NCBI GenBank assembly: GCA_903822375.1
Contig: CAIJOU010000046.1
Span: 1 to 15,921 of the forward strand
From: Candidatus Hydrogenedentota bacterium
Lineage (GTDB): Bacteria; Hydrogenedentota; Hydrogenedentia; Hydrogenedentales; CAITNO01
Direction of reading: 5' to 3'
Length of the DNA: 15,921 bases
Shown here: positions 6,913 to 14,593 of the stretch, piece after piece
Numbering within the stretch: position 1 is the first letter of the stretch
Layout: the number at the start of each line of letters is the position of its first letter
Made by a program: the position numbers and the translations under genes
Notes under the pieces: model-generated
What the model was told of the DNA's origin: nothing
What the model saw: only the letters and a program-made list of their open reading frames with translations
Database searches by the model: none

Positions 6913-7009
6913 TTCCGGTCTGCATGGCGGTCCCTTCTGGTCGTTCCTGTTCACCCATTCTCCCCATCATTGTCATTCCCCCCACCCTAAACTCCGCACC
7001 GGCTTGAGG

Positions 7010-7039
7010 TTGCATCGGGGAGGGGGCGTTTGGTATGCT
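7010..7039 (+). promoter_or_regulatory. Probable promoter of the ffh-rplS operon
   Basis: An extended -10 (TGG followed by TATGCT, 7031-7039) has a possible -35, TTGCAT (7010-7015), at an 18-nt spacing. The predicted start near 7046 leaves a leader of about 120 nt before ffh. The remainder of the gap from 6913 shows nothing else recognisable. Confidence 0.45.
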
Positions 7040-7045
7040 TACGGT

Positions 7046-7164
7046 CCCTGTGCGGGGGTGATCTGTCTTTCCGGGCAGTCTTCACCGTGCGGGAAAGCCG
7101 TTTCCGGGACGTTGGTGCCTGGGCACGCAACGGGTGACTGTAAGACAAGGCTGTACAGCAGGTT
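7046..7164 (+). promoter_or_regulatory. Structured 5' leader of ffh (three predicted hairpins)
   Basis: Three hairpins can be drawn by eye. First, GGTGA (7057-7061) with TCACC (7082-7086), plus an inner CTG/CAG. Second, GGAAA (7092-7096) with TTTCC (7101-7105) around GCCG. Third, a 9-bp stem CGTTG-GTGC (7110-7118) with GCAC-CAACG (7123-7132) and one bulged G. No known riboswitch or SRP RNA core was recognised. The ffh ribosome site itself is weak (AAGG at 7147-7150 is far from the ATG). Confidence 0.35.
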
Positions 7165-8511
7165 ATGTTTGAGAACCTGACGAAAAAACTGGAAGCGGCG
7201 TTCAAGAATATTCGCGGACAGGGTCGCCTGACCGAAGCGAATATGAAGGACGCCATGCAGCAGATTCGCCAGGCCCTGCTGGAAGCGGACGTCCATTATA
7301 AAGTAGTCAAGAAGTTCATCCAGGACGTGCAGGATGCGGCGGTCGGCCAGAAGGTGATTGAAAGCATTCACCCCGGCCAGATGATCGTCAAGATCGTCCA
7401 TGACGAGCTGATTAAGGTGATGGGCGAGCGCAACGCGCCTCTGGCAGAGGCGTCGGCGCCGCCGACGATCATCATGATGGTGGGCCTGCAAGGCCAGGGC
7501 AAGACGACCACCGCCGGGAAACTGGCGTTGATGCTGAAAAGGCACGGCAAGAAGCCGATGCTGGTCGGCGCGGACGTGTACCGTCCCGCCGCCATCCAAC
7601 AGTTGGAGATTGTGGCGGGCCAGGCGGGCGTCGAATCGTTCAGTCTCGGCGTGAACGCCAACCCGGTGGACATCTGCCTGATGGCGCGCGGCGAGGCCGC
7701 CATGCGCGGCTGCGACACGCTTATCTTGGACACGGCCGGCCGGTTGCACGTGGACGCGGAGATGATGGCGGAGGTGCGCCAGATTTCGATGCAGGTGAAG
7801 CCGCACGAGATTCTGTTTGTCGCCAGCGCGATGACCGGCCAGGACGCGGTGCGTTCGGCGAAGCAGTTCCACGACACGGTGCCGCTCACCGGCGTGGTGC
7901 TCACGCAGATGGACGGCGACGCGCGCGGCGGTGCGGCGATCAGCCTCATTGACGTCACGGGCTGTCCCATCAAGTTCATCGGCACCGGTGAGAAGCTCGA
8001 CGCGCTCGAGGCGTTCCATCCCGGACGCATGGCCGACCAGATTCTGGGCATGGGCGACATCGTTTCGCTGGTGGAGAAGGCCCAGCAGGTGGTCGACCGC
8101 GACCAGGCGATGGATTTCCAGAAGAAGGCGCGCAAGGGCGACTGGGACCTTGAGGACTTTCTCGCCCAGATGCAGCAGGTGAAGAAACTCGGGTCGTTCG
8201 GCGACCTGATTGCGAAGATTCCGGGCCTCAACAAGATGATGCCGCAGGGCATGGACGGGGCTGAAGAAGAGTTGAAGTACACCGAGGCGATCATTCTTTC
8301 GATGACGCCCAAGGAACGGCGCAGCCCGGTCATTATCAACGGGAGCCGGCGCCGGCGAATTGCCGACGGCAGCGGCACCTCCGTCCAGGAGGTGAACGCC
8401 CTGCTGAAGGAATTCGAGAAGATGAAGAAAATGATGAAGCAAATGATGAGGGGTATGAAAGGCGGCAAAGGGATGCCGCGCACGCCCTTCCCACCCATGC
8501 CGGGAATGTAA
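7165..8511 (+). CDS. ffh: Signal recognition particle protein Ffh (SRP54)
   Basis: Ffh (448 aa) binds SRP RNA and signal sequences of nascent membrane proteins and delivers ribosomes to FtsY in a GTP-dependent cycle. It has an N-terminal helical bundle (about 1-90), then the NG GTPase domain: P-loop GLQGQGKT (107-114), ADVYRPAAIQQL, DTAGRLHVD and GDARGGAA. The C-terminal M domain begins near FQKKARKGDWDLEDF and ends in a Met-rich tail (KKMMKQMMRGMKGGKGM). Two usually invariant positions deviate: the G4 TKxD reads TQMD (247-250), and VVDxMTGQD reads VASAMTGQD (219-227). The gene starts the ffh-rpsP-khpA-trmD-rplS cluster, 18 bp before rpsP. Confidence 0.97.
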   Translation: MFENLTKKLEAAFKNIRGQGRLTEANMKDAMQQIRQALLEADVHYKVVKKFIQDVQDAAVGQKVIESIHPGQMIVKIVHDELIKVMGERNAPLAEASAPPTIIMMVGLQGQGKTTTAGKLALMLKRHGKKPMLVGADVYRPAAIQQLEIVAGQAGVESFSLGVNANPVDICLMARGEAAMRGCDTLILDTAGRLHVDAEMMAEVRQISMQVKPHEILFVASAMTGQDAVRSAKQFHDTVPLTGVVLTQMDGDARGGAAISLIDVTGCPIKFIGTGEKLDALEAFHPGRMADQILGMGDIVSLVEKAQQVVDRDQAMDFQKKARKGDWDLEDFLAQMQQVKKLGSFGDLIAKIPGLNKMMPQGMDGAEEELKYTEAIILSMTPKERRSPVIINGSRRRRIADGSGTSVQEVNALLKEFEKMKKMMKQMMRGMKGGKGMPRTPFPPMPGM

Positions 8512-8529
8512 CCGGCCGAGAGGACGAAC

Positions 8530-8991
8530 ATGGCAACAGTAATTCGGTTGATGCGCGGCGGACGCAAGAAAAAGCCCTACTACCGGATCGTCGTGCAGGA
8601 CGGCCGGTCCCGCACGCGCGGGCGCGAAATTGACACCCTGGGCGTGTATCATCCCACTGCCCGGCCTGAGCCGGTCAGTGAGGTCAATGCCGTCAAGGCC
8701 CTCGAGTGGCTGCGCCAGGGCGCAACACCGTCCGACACGGTCCGCGCCGTGTTCAGCAAGCTGGGCATCATGAAGCACTTCCACGCAGGCACCACGCCCG
8801 AAGAGGCCGTCGCCCTCGTGAAGGACGAGGCGGTCGTGGATGCGGGCTACAACGCGCCGCCGCCCGTGGTGGAGGCCCCGGCCGTTGCCGAAGCGGCCCC
8901 CGAGGCCGACGCCGTGGAAGCGCCCGTTGCCGAAGCCGAGGAAGCGCCTGCCGCCGAGGCGTCCGAGGCGGTTGAAGAGAAGTCCGAATGA
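8530..8991 (+). CDS. rpsP: 30S ribosomal protein S16 with long acidic C-terminal extension
   Basis: S16 binds 16S rRNA during early 30S assembly. The first ~85 residues match the family (MATVIRLMRGGRKKKPYYRI, then DTLGVYHP and the VNAVKALEWLRQGATPSDTV region). The usual length is about 80-90 aa; here a 60-70-residue tail follows, almost entirely Ala, Glu, Pro and Val with repeated VAEA-like units, which is probably disordered. GAGAGGA (8518-8524) is five bases before ATG. Its TGA overlaps the start of the KH gene (ATGA), indicating translational coupling. Confidence 0.96.
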   Translation: MATVIRLMRGGRKKKPYYRIVVQDGRSRTRGREIDTLGVYHPTARPEPVSEVNAVKALEWLRQGATPSDTVRAVFSKLGIMKHFHAGTTPEEAVALVKDEAVVDAGYNAPPPVVEAPAVAEAAPEADAVEAPVAEAEEAPAAEASEAVEEKSE

Positions 8992-9227
8992 ATCCGGTTG
9001 CTGATCTGGTGGACTTCATTGTCCGCCGGCTGGTGCAGCATCCCGACGACGTGGTCATTGAGACCACGGACGACGGCGAGGGCTCACGTATTCAGTTGAA
9101 GGTGAACGCCGAAGACATGGGCCGCGTCATCGGGCGCAGCGGACGCACGGCCAAGGCCCTGCGAACGCTCGTGAGCACGGCGGCCGGCAAGGCCGGGGCG
9201 TCCGTGCTGCTCGACATCGCGGAGTGA
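8988..9227 (+). CDS. khpA: KH-domain RNA-binding protein (KhpA/YlqC type)
   Basis: This 79-aa single-KH protein has the nucleic-acid loop GRVIGRSGRTAKALRTLV, with the GxxG turn as GRSG. The N-terminus PVADLVDFIVRRLVQHPDDV is typical of KhpA, which pairs with KhpB (Jag) and affects RNA metabolism and cell elongation in Firmicutes. The gene overlaps rpsP by four bases (ATGA). Its place between rpsP and trmD is the conserved one for this family, which supports the call. Confidence 0.92.
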   Translation: MNPVADLVDFIVRRLVQHPDDVVIETTDDGEGSRIQLKVNAEDMGRVIGRSGRTAKALRTLVSTAAGKAGASVLLDIAE

Positions 9228-9261
9228 CGCCGGCCGCGGCGGCCGCAGGGAAACGAAGCGG

Positions 9262-10014
9262 ATGCGCATTGACATCGTCAGCCTGTTTCCGGAAATCGTC
9301 GAGGGCGTGCTGAAGGCAAGCCTGCTCGGACGCGCCGTGGACGAGGGCCTGATTGAGGTGGCGGTGGTCAATCCGCGCGATTTCGCGGCGGACCGGCACC
9401 GCACCGTGGACGACGCCCCCTATGGCGGCGGTGCGGGCATGGTGATGCAGTGCGGACCGATTTTTGACGCGGTGGAGAGTTTGCGCGGGCGAAACTCGTG
9501 CGGACGGGTGGTGCTCATGTCGCCGCGCGGACGCCGGCTCGACCAGGAACTGGTCAAGGAGCTGGCTGCCGCGCCGGACCTGGTGATTATTTGCGCGCGG
9601 TACGAAGGCGTGGACGAGCGCGTGTCCGAGGCGCTGGTGACCGAGGAGATATCCATCGGTGACTATGTGCTCAACGGCGGCGAACTGCCCGCCCTGGTGA
9701 TGATTGAGGCCATTGGCCGGATGATACCCGGCGTTGTGGGCAAGTGGGAGTCGGTGGACACCGACTCGTTCTTCCATGGGCTGCTCGGCCCGCCGCAGTA
9801 CACGCGGCCGACCGAGTTCCGCGGAATGAAGGTGCCCGCACCGCTGATGAGCGGTGATCACGCGGCCATTGGCCGCTGGCGTAGAAAAGAAGCCCTGCGC
9901 GCGACGCGCGCGCGGCGGCCTGATTTGTTGAGGAACCTGACGGAAGAAGACCTGGAACTGCTCGCCGAAACCGGGAACGAAAGCCCGGCGCCGGAGAGGG
10001 AGAATGAACCGTGA
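9262..10014 (+). CDS. trmD: tRNA (guanine-N1-)-methyltransferase TrmD
   Basis: TrmD (250 aa) uses S-adenosylmethionine to make m1G37 in tRNAs, preventing +1 frameshifts. The trefoil-knot SPOUT motifs are all present: DDAPYGGGAGM (50-60), MSPRGRRLDQ (86-95), CARYEGVDERV (111-121) and EISIGDYVLNGGE (129-141), then the DSF motif with the likely catalytic Asp168 and GLLGPPQYTRP. The length is normal. It lies 34 bp after the KH gene, in the space where rimM would be expected in many operons, and its TGA overlaps the GTG of rplS. Confidence 0.97.
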   Translation: MRIDIVSLFPEIVEGVLKASLLGRAVDEGLIEVAVVNPRDFAADRHRTVDDAPYGGGAGMVMQCGPIFDAVESLRGRNSCGRVVLMSPRGRRLDQELVKELAAAPDLVIICARYEGVDERVSEALVTEEISIGDYVLNGGELPALVMIEAIGRMIPGVVGKWESVDTDSFFHGLLGPPQYTRPTEFRGMKVPAPLMSGDHAAIGRWRRKEALRATRARRPDLLRNLTEEDLELLAETGNESPAPERENEP

Positions 10015-10370
10015 ACGTCGTTGAAGAATACACGCTGAAGACCGCTAAGGCGGCGGAAAAGCTGCCCAAGTTCAATGTGGGCGACACTGTGCGCGTGCAT
10101 TTCCGCATTGTTGAGGGCGAAAAGGAGCGCATCCAGGTGTTCGAGGGCGTGGTCATCGCGCGCAAGAACGCCGAGGCCCCCAGCGCCACCTTCACCGTCC
10201 GGCGCGTCGCCTTCGGCGAGGGCGTCGAGCGCGTGTTCCCGCTGCACTCGCCGCGCGTTGAAAAGGTCGAGGTCACCCGTGAGGGCCAGGTCCGCCGCGC
10301 CAAGCTGTACTACCTGCGCGACCGTGTCGGAAAGTCCGCGCGCGTCAAGGCCAAGCAGCGCAAGGCCTAG
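10011..10370 (+). CDS. rplS: 50S ribosomal protein L19
   Basis: L19 (119 aa) sits at the 30S-50S interface. Family features are KFNVGDTVRVHFRIVEG near residue 20, IQVFEGVVIARKN, the FTVRRVAFGEGVERVFPLHSP core and the basic end KLYYLRDRVGKSARVK. The start is GTG at 10011, overlapping the trmD stop by four bases; the ATG at 10004 is out of frame and soon stops. GGAGAGGGAG just upstream supplies the ribosome site. It is the last gene of the operon, followed by a terminator. Confidence 0.97.
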   Translation: MNVVEEYTLKTAKAAEKLPKFNVGDTVRVHFRIVEGEKERIQVFEGVVIARKNAEAPSATFTVRRVAFGEGVERVFPLHSPRVEKVEVTREGQVRRAKLYYLRDRVGKSARVKAKQRKA

Positions 10371-10429
10371 TCAGACCGGACAATCATGCCGGGGTGTCCC
10401 GCTCAAACGCCCCGTGTTGGAAGAATTGG

Positions 10430-10468
10430 GCGCCGGGATCCGCAGGATCGTGTCCCGGCGCTCTTGTT
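10430..10468 (+). terminator. Rho-independent terminator after rplS
   Basis: GCGCCGGGA (10430-10438) pairs perfectly with TCCCGGCGC (10453-10461). The 14-nt loop may pair further (ATCC/GGAT). The stem is followed by TCTTGTT. It ends the ffh-rplS transcript. Confidence 0.8.
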
Positions 10469-10539
10469 ATGCTGTATGATTATAGAAGTGACCGTTACGG
10501 CGCGGGTGCCAAACCCGGGCCACAAAAGGAGAATATGAC

Positions 10540-10968
10540 ATGGCGGACAATATGACGGCCAAAACCTACCAGGCCTTTCTCGAAACGCGTGCGACCGAAG
10601 TCCAGCTCGACGAAGAGGGCTTTATCGATTTCGACCTCAACAACAACACCTACACCCTGAGCGCCGAGAGCGACGGTGAAGGTCCCGAATTCGTGGCGCT
10701 CAGCTGCGAAATCATGGAAGTCGTCGAGGAGGGCGTCGCCCTGGCCCTGTGCGCCGCAAACGTGGTCAACGCCGAAATCGCCTGCGCCAAGGTGTTCATG
10801 ACCGAGGAAAACATCGTCACCGTGTCCGTCGAGATTATGCTCGAGACGCCCGGCAGCCTCCCGAACATCTTCGACGCCATGATGGACGCGCTCGATTCCG
10901 GCGCCGATTCCTTCCTGAGCACCTTTGAGGCGTTCAACAAGGAATCGGACGCGGACGAGACTGAGTAA
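10540..10968 (+). CDS. YbjN-like (type III secretion chaperone-fold) protein
   Basis: This acidic 142-aa cytoplasmic protein has the size and pattern of YbjN-domain proteins: an N-terminal helix (TYQAFLETR), alternating strands (EEGFIDFDLNNNTYTLS, EFVALSCEIMEV), a helix with CAANVVNAEIACAKVFM, a strand (NIVTVSVEIML), then a long helix (FDAMMDALDSGADSFLSTFEAF). The fold resembles type III secretion chaperones; in E. coli YbjN affects motility and stress traits, and a direct role is not known. AAGGAG (10526-10531) is eight bases before ATG 10540. It follows the rplS terminator. A TATGAT at 10475-10480 is the only promoter hint, with no clear -35. ispE starts 28 bp downstream, so the two may share a transcript. 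The family call is moderate; that it is a gene is near certain. Confidence 0.7.
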   Translation: MADNMTAKTYQAFLETRATEVQLDEEGFIDFDLNNNTYTLSAESDGEGPEFVALSCEIMEVVEEGVALALCAANVVNAEIACAKVFMTEENIVTVSVEIMLETPGSLPNIFDAMMDALDSGADSFLSTFEAFNKESDADETE

Positions 10969-10996
10969 CCGCAGACCCCTCGTGGCGCTTCAGGAA

Positions 10997-11908
10997 ATGG
11001 CACCGGACACAGAGCCAGGTCCCCGGGTTCCCTTCGTGCTGCGTTCCCATGCCAAGATAAACCTCTATCTTGACGTGTTGCGGCGCCGCGACGACGGTTA
11101 CCACAACATTGAGACCATCTTTCAGACCGTCAGTCTGTGCGATGAACTCTCGTTTCGATGCGAGTCCTCCGGTCGTGTCACGCTCACCTGTTCCCGGCCC
11201 GATCTGGAGACCGGGGAGACCAATCTTGTGTGCCGTGCCGCGGCGTTGCTGCGCAGGCACACGGGCTGCGCGCGGGGCGCGGCCATCCACCTGGAAAAGA
11301 ACATTCCCGTAGCCGCCGGTCTTGCCGGCGGGTCGGGCAACGCGGCCGCGGCGCTTGTCGGGCTCAATGCCCTCTGGGAGCTTGGGCTGAGTGACGCCCG
11401 TTTGCAGGAACTTGCCCTCGAACTCGGCTCCGACGTTCCCTACTGTCTCACCGGCGGGCTTATGGCGGGCACCCTTCGGGGCGAGCGGCTGGCTCCGCTT
11501 CACGCGTCGCATGCGTGGTGGTATGTGCTCGTCCATCCGCCCCTGGCGGTCAGCACCGCCCAGGCCTACAACCATCCGTTGCTTGAAAAGAACACCGAAC
11601 CCGTCGGTGACGGTCGGACAAAGTCTTTCCAGTGCGCCATCGACGCGCTCGGCGCGGGCAATATCGCGGGGGCTGTGTTCAACCGCATGGAGCGCCCCGT
11701 TTTCGCCATGCATCCCGTACTGGCGGAGATCAAGGCTACACTTCTTGAGGCCGGCTGTCTCGCGGCCGCCATGAGCGGCAGCGGGCCGACCATGTTCGGC
11801 GTGTGCGGCAGTCATGACGAGGCGCTGCGGGTAGCGGAACTTCTCGGTGCATCACATGCCTGCACGGTTGCGGGCGGTGTGTCCGACGGAGTTGTTCGGA
11901 CGAGTTGA
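10997..11908 (+). CDS. ispE: 4-diphosphocytidyl-2-C-methyl-D-erythritol kinase IspE
   Basis: IspE phosphorylates CDP-methylerythritol in the non-mevalonate (MEP) isoprenoid pathway. From ATG 10997 it is 303 aa. GHMP-kinase features are SHAKINLYLDVLRRRDDGYH (Lys20), the ATP loop GLAGGSGNAAAA (108-119), LGSDVPYC with catalytic Asp146, and GSGPTMFG near the C-terminus. The ATP loop has GSGNA where GSSxA is usual. The frame is open back to 10925, overlapping the YbjN-like gene, and GTG 10982 is possible, but neither has a ribosome site; AGGA (10992-10995) is too close to ATG 10997, so the start is uncertain. The family usually begins about 10 residues before AKINL. Confidence 0.95.
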   Translation: MAPDTEPGPRVPFVLRSHAKINLYLDVLRRRDDGYHNIETIFQTVSLCDELSFRCESSGRVTLTCSRPDLETGETNLVCRAAALLRRHTGCARGAAIHLEKNIPVAAGLAGGSGNAAAALVGLNALWELGLSDARLQELALELGSDVPYCLTGGLMAGTLRGERLAPLHASHAWWYVLVHPPLAVSTAQAYNHPLLEKNTEPVGDGRTKSFQCAIDALGAGNIAGAVFNRMERPVFAMHPVLAEIKATLLEAGCLAAAMSGSGPTMFGVCGSHDEALRVAELLGASHACTVAGGVSDGVVRTS

Positions 11909-12052
11909 GTCAATTCGCGGGGCGTCCGGCGTTTTCGCGACGAGTTGTTTTCTGATTTGCGCCTGTTAGGGGGCCGCAGGGCACGGGAAAGCTCTCACCG
12001 ATGCCATATATGCTACAGTAGTCCTAATTCAAATGCCGGGACACACCAAGCG

Positions 12053-13675
12053 ATGCGCGACAAAGCCTGTGACATTACGTTAATCATGCCTCCGATGTGG
12101 AGTACCACCGTTCCTTGGACGGCCCCGGCTTTCCTTTGTGAGTCGTTGCGGAAACGGGGCTTTAAAGTGCAGTTCCTGGATTACAATATCCAGCTGTTTC
12201 ATCTGTGCAAACGTTTGGGATATGCCTGTCTGTGGGATGATCCGTCCCTTTTCAACGCCTGGGTGCATGGTGAATTCGACTACCTTTCGCACCTCTTTGA
12301 CCTGGAGGAGATTCAGGGGGCGGTCGTTGCATTCAGCACCACGTTGACAAGTCTGAGAAGCGCGGTGGTGCTGGCGGAGAGGATTCGGCACCGTTTTCCC
12401 CGGCGCAAGATTATTTTCGGCGGCCACAGCGTCCATTTGCCCGAGCAGACGACCGGCGTGCCGACCGGCGCCGTGGATGCCATCTGCAAGGGAGAGGGGG
12501 AGGAGCTGATTTGCGAGGTGATGGAGAAGGGGTTTAACCGGTTGCACGAAATTCCCGGGCTCTATCTTCCCACGGACAAGGGCTGGAAGCTTAACCGCGA
12601 GCGTCCGCTTGTTGCCGACCTGGACAGCGTGCCATGGCCCCGCTACAGCGAGGTGGACCACAGTCTTTACACCAAGCCCTACCTGGGCCTTGTCGGTTCC
12701 CGCGGTTGTCTGGGGAAGTGCGTCTTCTGTGCTGAACGCCGTGTGTTTCCGGGACACCGTTCCCGTTCTGCGGTTAACCAGGTGGACGAGTTGGAGTATC
12801 TCTCCTCCAACTTCCGTGTTGAACATTTCCCCTACTACGATGCGCTGGTCAACGGCAATTACGACCTGGTGCGCCAGAAGTCGGAGGAAATCATCCGCAG
12901 GGGCCTGAAGGTGGACTACAGCGGAAACATGATGGTGCGTCCGTCCATGCCCGATGACCTGTTTCCGCTTATGCGGAAGTCAGGGTTCAGCGTGGCTTTC
13001 ATAGGCCTTGAAAGCGGTTCCGCCGCCACCCTGGCCGGCATGAGAAAACGGCACAACCCCGAAATGGCGTCGGAGTTCCTCCAGAAATGCCACAGGGCGG
13101 GAATTCGGACGGAAGTCAATTTCATCGTGGGCTTCCCAACAGAAACGGAAACGCATTTCAATGAGACGCTGGAGTTTGTGAGAAGGAACAGGCCGTACAT
13201 TGACGCGGTAATCAGCATCAACACCTTTGGCCTGGGCCCTTCCGACCTGTGGGACCTTCGGGATGCCTATGGCATTGAAGGCTGCGAAATGCAGAACTGG
13301 CACACGAAGGGCATCAAGAATACTCTCGAGCTTCGCCAGGACAGACTGCGAAGGTTTCTTGCGCTTGAGGACGAGTTGGGGCTTCGGGGCGATGTGCTTT
13401 TGTCGGACAACTATGCCTTCAGCAACGGTTCCGCCTCCGTGCTGTCCGGATTTCTGGACGCGCTGGAAAAGACGGCCGCAACCTCGACTCCGGAGGAGGG
13501 GGCCAAGATCAGGGCCATTGCGGACCGGATGCGGCTGGCGCTTCGGCTGCGCCGCCCCACCCCCCTTGAGATGGCTGGGAAGCTGGTAGAAAACGTGCGG
13601 GAACGGGGCATGCGGCAGACGGTGAAGCGCGGCTGCGAGTGGCTGTATCTCCGGACCAGGCCCAAGCGGGACTAG
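12053..13675 (+). CDS. Radical SAM protein with N-terminal cobalamin-binding-like domain
   Basis: This 540-aa protein has a Rossmann-like N-terminal domain (DITLIMPPMW, then LRKRGFKVQFLDYN, GAVVAFSTT, KIIFGGHSVHLPEQ and ICKGEGEE) as in B12-binding radical SAM enzymes. The radical SAM core follows: GSRGCLGKCVFCAERR gives Cys219, Cys223 and Cys226 for the 4Fe-4S cluster, then GLESGS and NFIVGFPTET. The B12 His motif DxHxxG is not visible, so the cofactor is uncertain. The C-terminal ~150 residues contain no further Cys cluster that I see. The substrate is unknown; relatives act in lipid, pigment and antibiotic methylation or rearrangement. The frame is open to 11945, but ATG 12053 starts just before the first strand. 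A TATGCT at 12009-12014 is a possible -10. It stands alone after ispE (gap 144 bp) and is convergent with the next gene. Confidence 0.9.
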   Translation: MRDKACDITLIMPPMWSTTVPWTAPAFLCESLRKRGFKVQFLDYNIQLFHLCKRLGYACLWDDPSLFNAWVHGEFDYLSHLFDLEEIQGAVVAFSTTLTSLRSAVVLAERIRHRFPRRKIIFGGHSVHLPEQTTGVPTGAVDAICKGEGEELICEVMEKGFNRLHEIPGLYLPTDKGWKLNRERPLVADLDSVPWPRYSEVDHSLYTKPYLGLVGSRGCLGKCVFCAERRVFPGHRSRSAVNQVDELEYLSSNFRVEHFPYYDALVNGNYDLVRQKSEEIIRRGLKVDYSGNMMVRPSMPDDLFPLMRKSGFSVAFIGLESGSAATLAGMRKRHNPEMASEFLQKCHRAGIRTEVNFIVGFPTETETHFNETLEFVRRNRPYIDAVISINTFGLGPSDLWDLRDAYGIEGCEMQNWHTKGIKNTLELRQDRLRRFLALEDELGLRGDVLLSDNYAFSNGSASVLSGFLDALEKTAATSTPEEGAKIRAIADRMRLALRLRRPTPLEMAGKLVENVRERGMRQTVKRGCEWLYLRTRPKRD

Positions 13676-13770
13676 CCGCGGCAACCTGACCGCGAGTCAA
13701 CACAGGCGAGGTGCAAACCCGCGGATCTTATTATTCGACCTCCGCCCTTCTGCTCTCTTGGATTCTCCGG

Positions 13771-14226
13771 CTACACCCCGAACTGCCGCAGGTGATGCTC
13801 GAAATGCCGCACATGCGCCCGGTCCCAGCCGTCGATGCCGATGTCGCCAAACACCGGATGCGGCGCGGGGTGCAACTCATCCGCCTGCACCAGATTCAGA
13901 TACTCCTCCAGCAGGTGCCACAACGTGTCCAGGTCGCCCGGTTCGCGCATGGTGACGCCCCGCTTTTGCTGCGCTTTGGGAATCTGGAGATTCTTGGGGA
14001 TGGGGATGAGACCGTGCAGAAAAAGCGGCCCCATAACGTGCACCGTGAACCAGTTTCCGCCGAATTCCATTTGCCTGGAGCGGCCCATCGAATGCTGTGC
14101 AATCCAGATGAAGTGCTCGATCAGCGTATCCCGCCGGAGCAGCCCCCAGCGCGGCACCGCATCGGGCGCGATGCGACCGAGCCGCGCGATGAGCCGTTCC
14201 ACATAATCTGTATCCAGATGTTCCAT
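13771..14226 (-). CDS. DUF1569 / DinB-fold protein
   Basis: This 151-aa cytoplasmic protein has the ending HPVFGDIGIDGWDRAHVRHF followed by EHHLRQFGV, the DUF1569 signature, plus PRWGLLRRDTLIEHF (His38) near the start. DinB-like four-helix proteins bind a metal through about three His; His38 and C-terminal His residues (141, 144 or 145) are candidates. Some relatives are thiol-dependent transferases, but no activity can be assigned here. ATG 14226 is chosen because GGAG (14237-14234) lies seven bases upstream; an extension to 14283 is open but lacks a site. The 95-bp gap to the convergent radical SAM gene has two CCGCGG palindromes (13676-13681, 13719-13724), the second followed by ATCTTATTATT, a weak terminator candidate. 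Confidence 0.88.
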   Translation of the reverse strand: MEHLDTDYVERLIARLGRIAPDAVPRWGLLRRDTLIEHFIWIAQHSMGRSRQMEFGGNWFTVHVMGPLFLHGLIPIPKNLQIPKAQQKRGVTMREPGDLDTLWHLLEEYLNLVQADELHPAPHPVFGDIGIDGWDRAHVRHFEHHLRQFGV

Positions 14227-14593
14227 TGCGATTCTCCAAAATGCCGAAACCCCGCGCCCGTTTCGCGACAGTACCGCAGTCATTTTACACGCTACGAAAC
14301 AGGGGCGCGGAAGAAACGTGGGCCGCCAGCATGCTCACAATACGATACTCGGCGGGTTGTACCAACACAAACTATCCTGTAGCATGTTCTCGCAGGGATT
14401 TGCTGCCGCGTGCCCAAGCCTGTCGCGGGGTTCACGCTCGATTCACCGGCCACGGGCGGACGAACTGAGATGAAGTGTACGGGTGTTGTGCCGGTTCTCC
14501 TGCGGCATTTCCCGCGCACGACGATGCCAGGATGGCGAAATGTGAAAAGGCGAAGCACCTTGGCTGCAAGAAGAACGCGTTACAGAGGAGTTT
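14227..14593. other. Divergent intergenic region between the DUF1569 gene and lgt
   Basis: The region has 367 bp without a convincing gene. TAAAAT on the minus strand (14287-14282) could be a -10 for the DUF1569 gene. On the + strand TTGTAC (14357-14362) and TAGCAT (14381-14386), 18 nt apart, are a weak promoter candidate for lgt. A 31-codon ORF (14532-14627) overlaps the lgt start in another frame. Nothing else is recognised. Confidence 0.4.

Noticed and set aside
6913..7164. Possible SRP RNA gene next to ffh
   Set aside because: The conserved GGAAG/AGCAGCC core of SRP RNA domain IV is absent on both strands; only unassigned hairpins are visible.
7039..8784. Long minus-strand open frame opposite ffh and rpsP
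   Set aside because: Its His/Arg/Leu-rich composition is typical of a GC-driven shadow; ffh and rpsP on the + strand are unambiguous.
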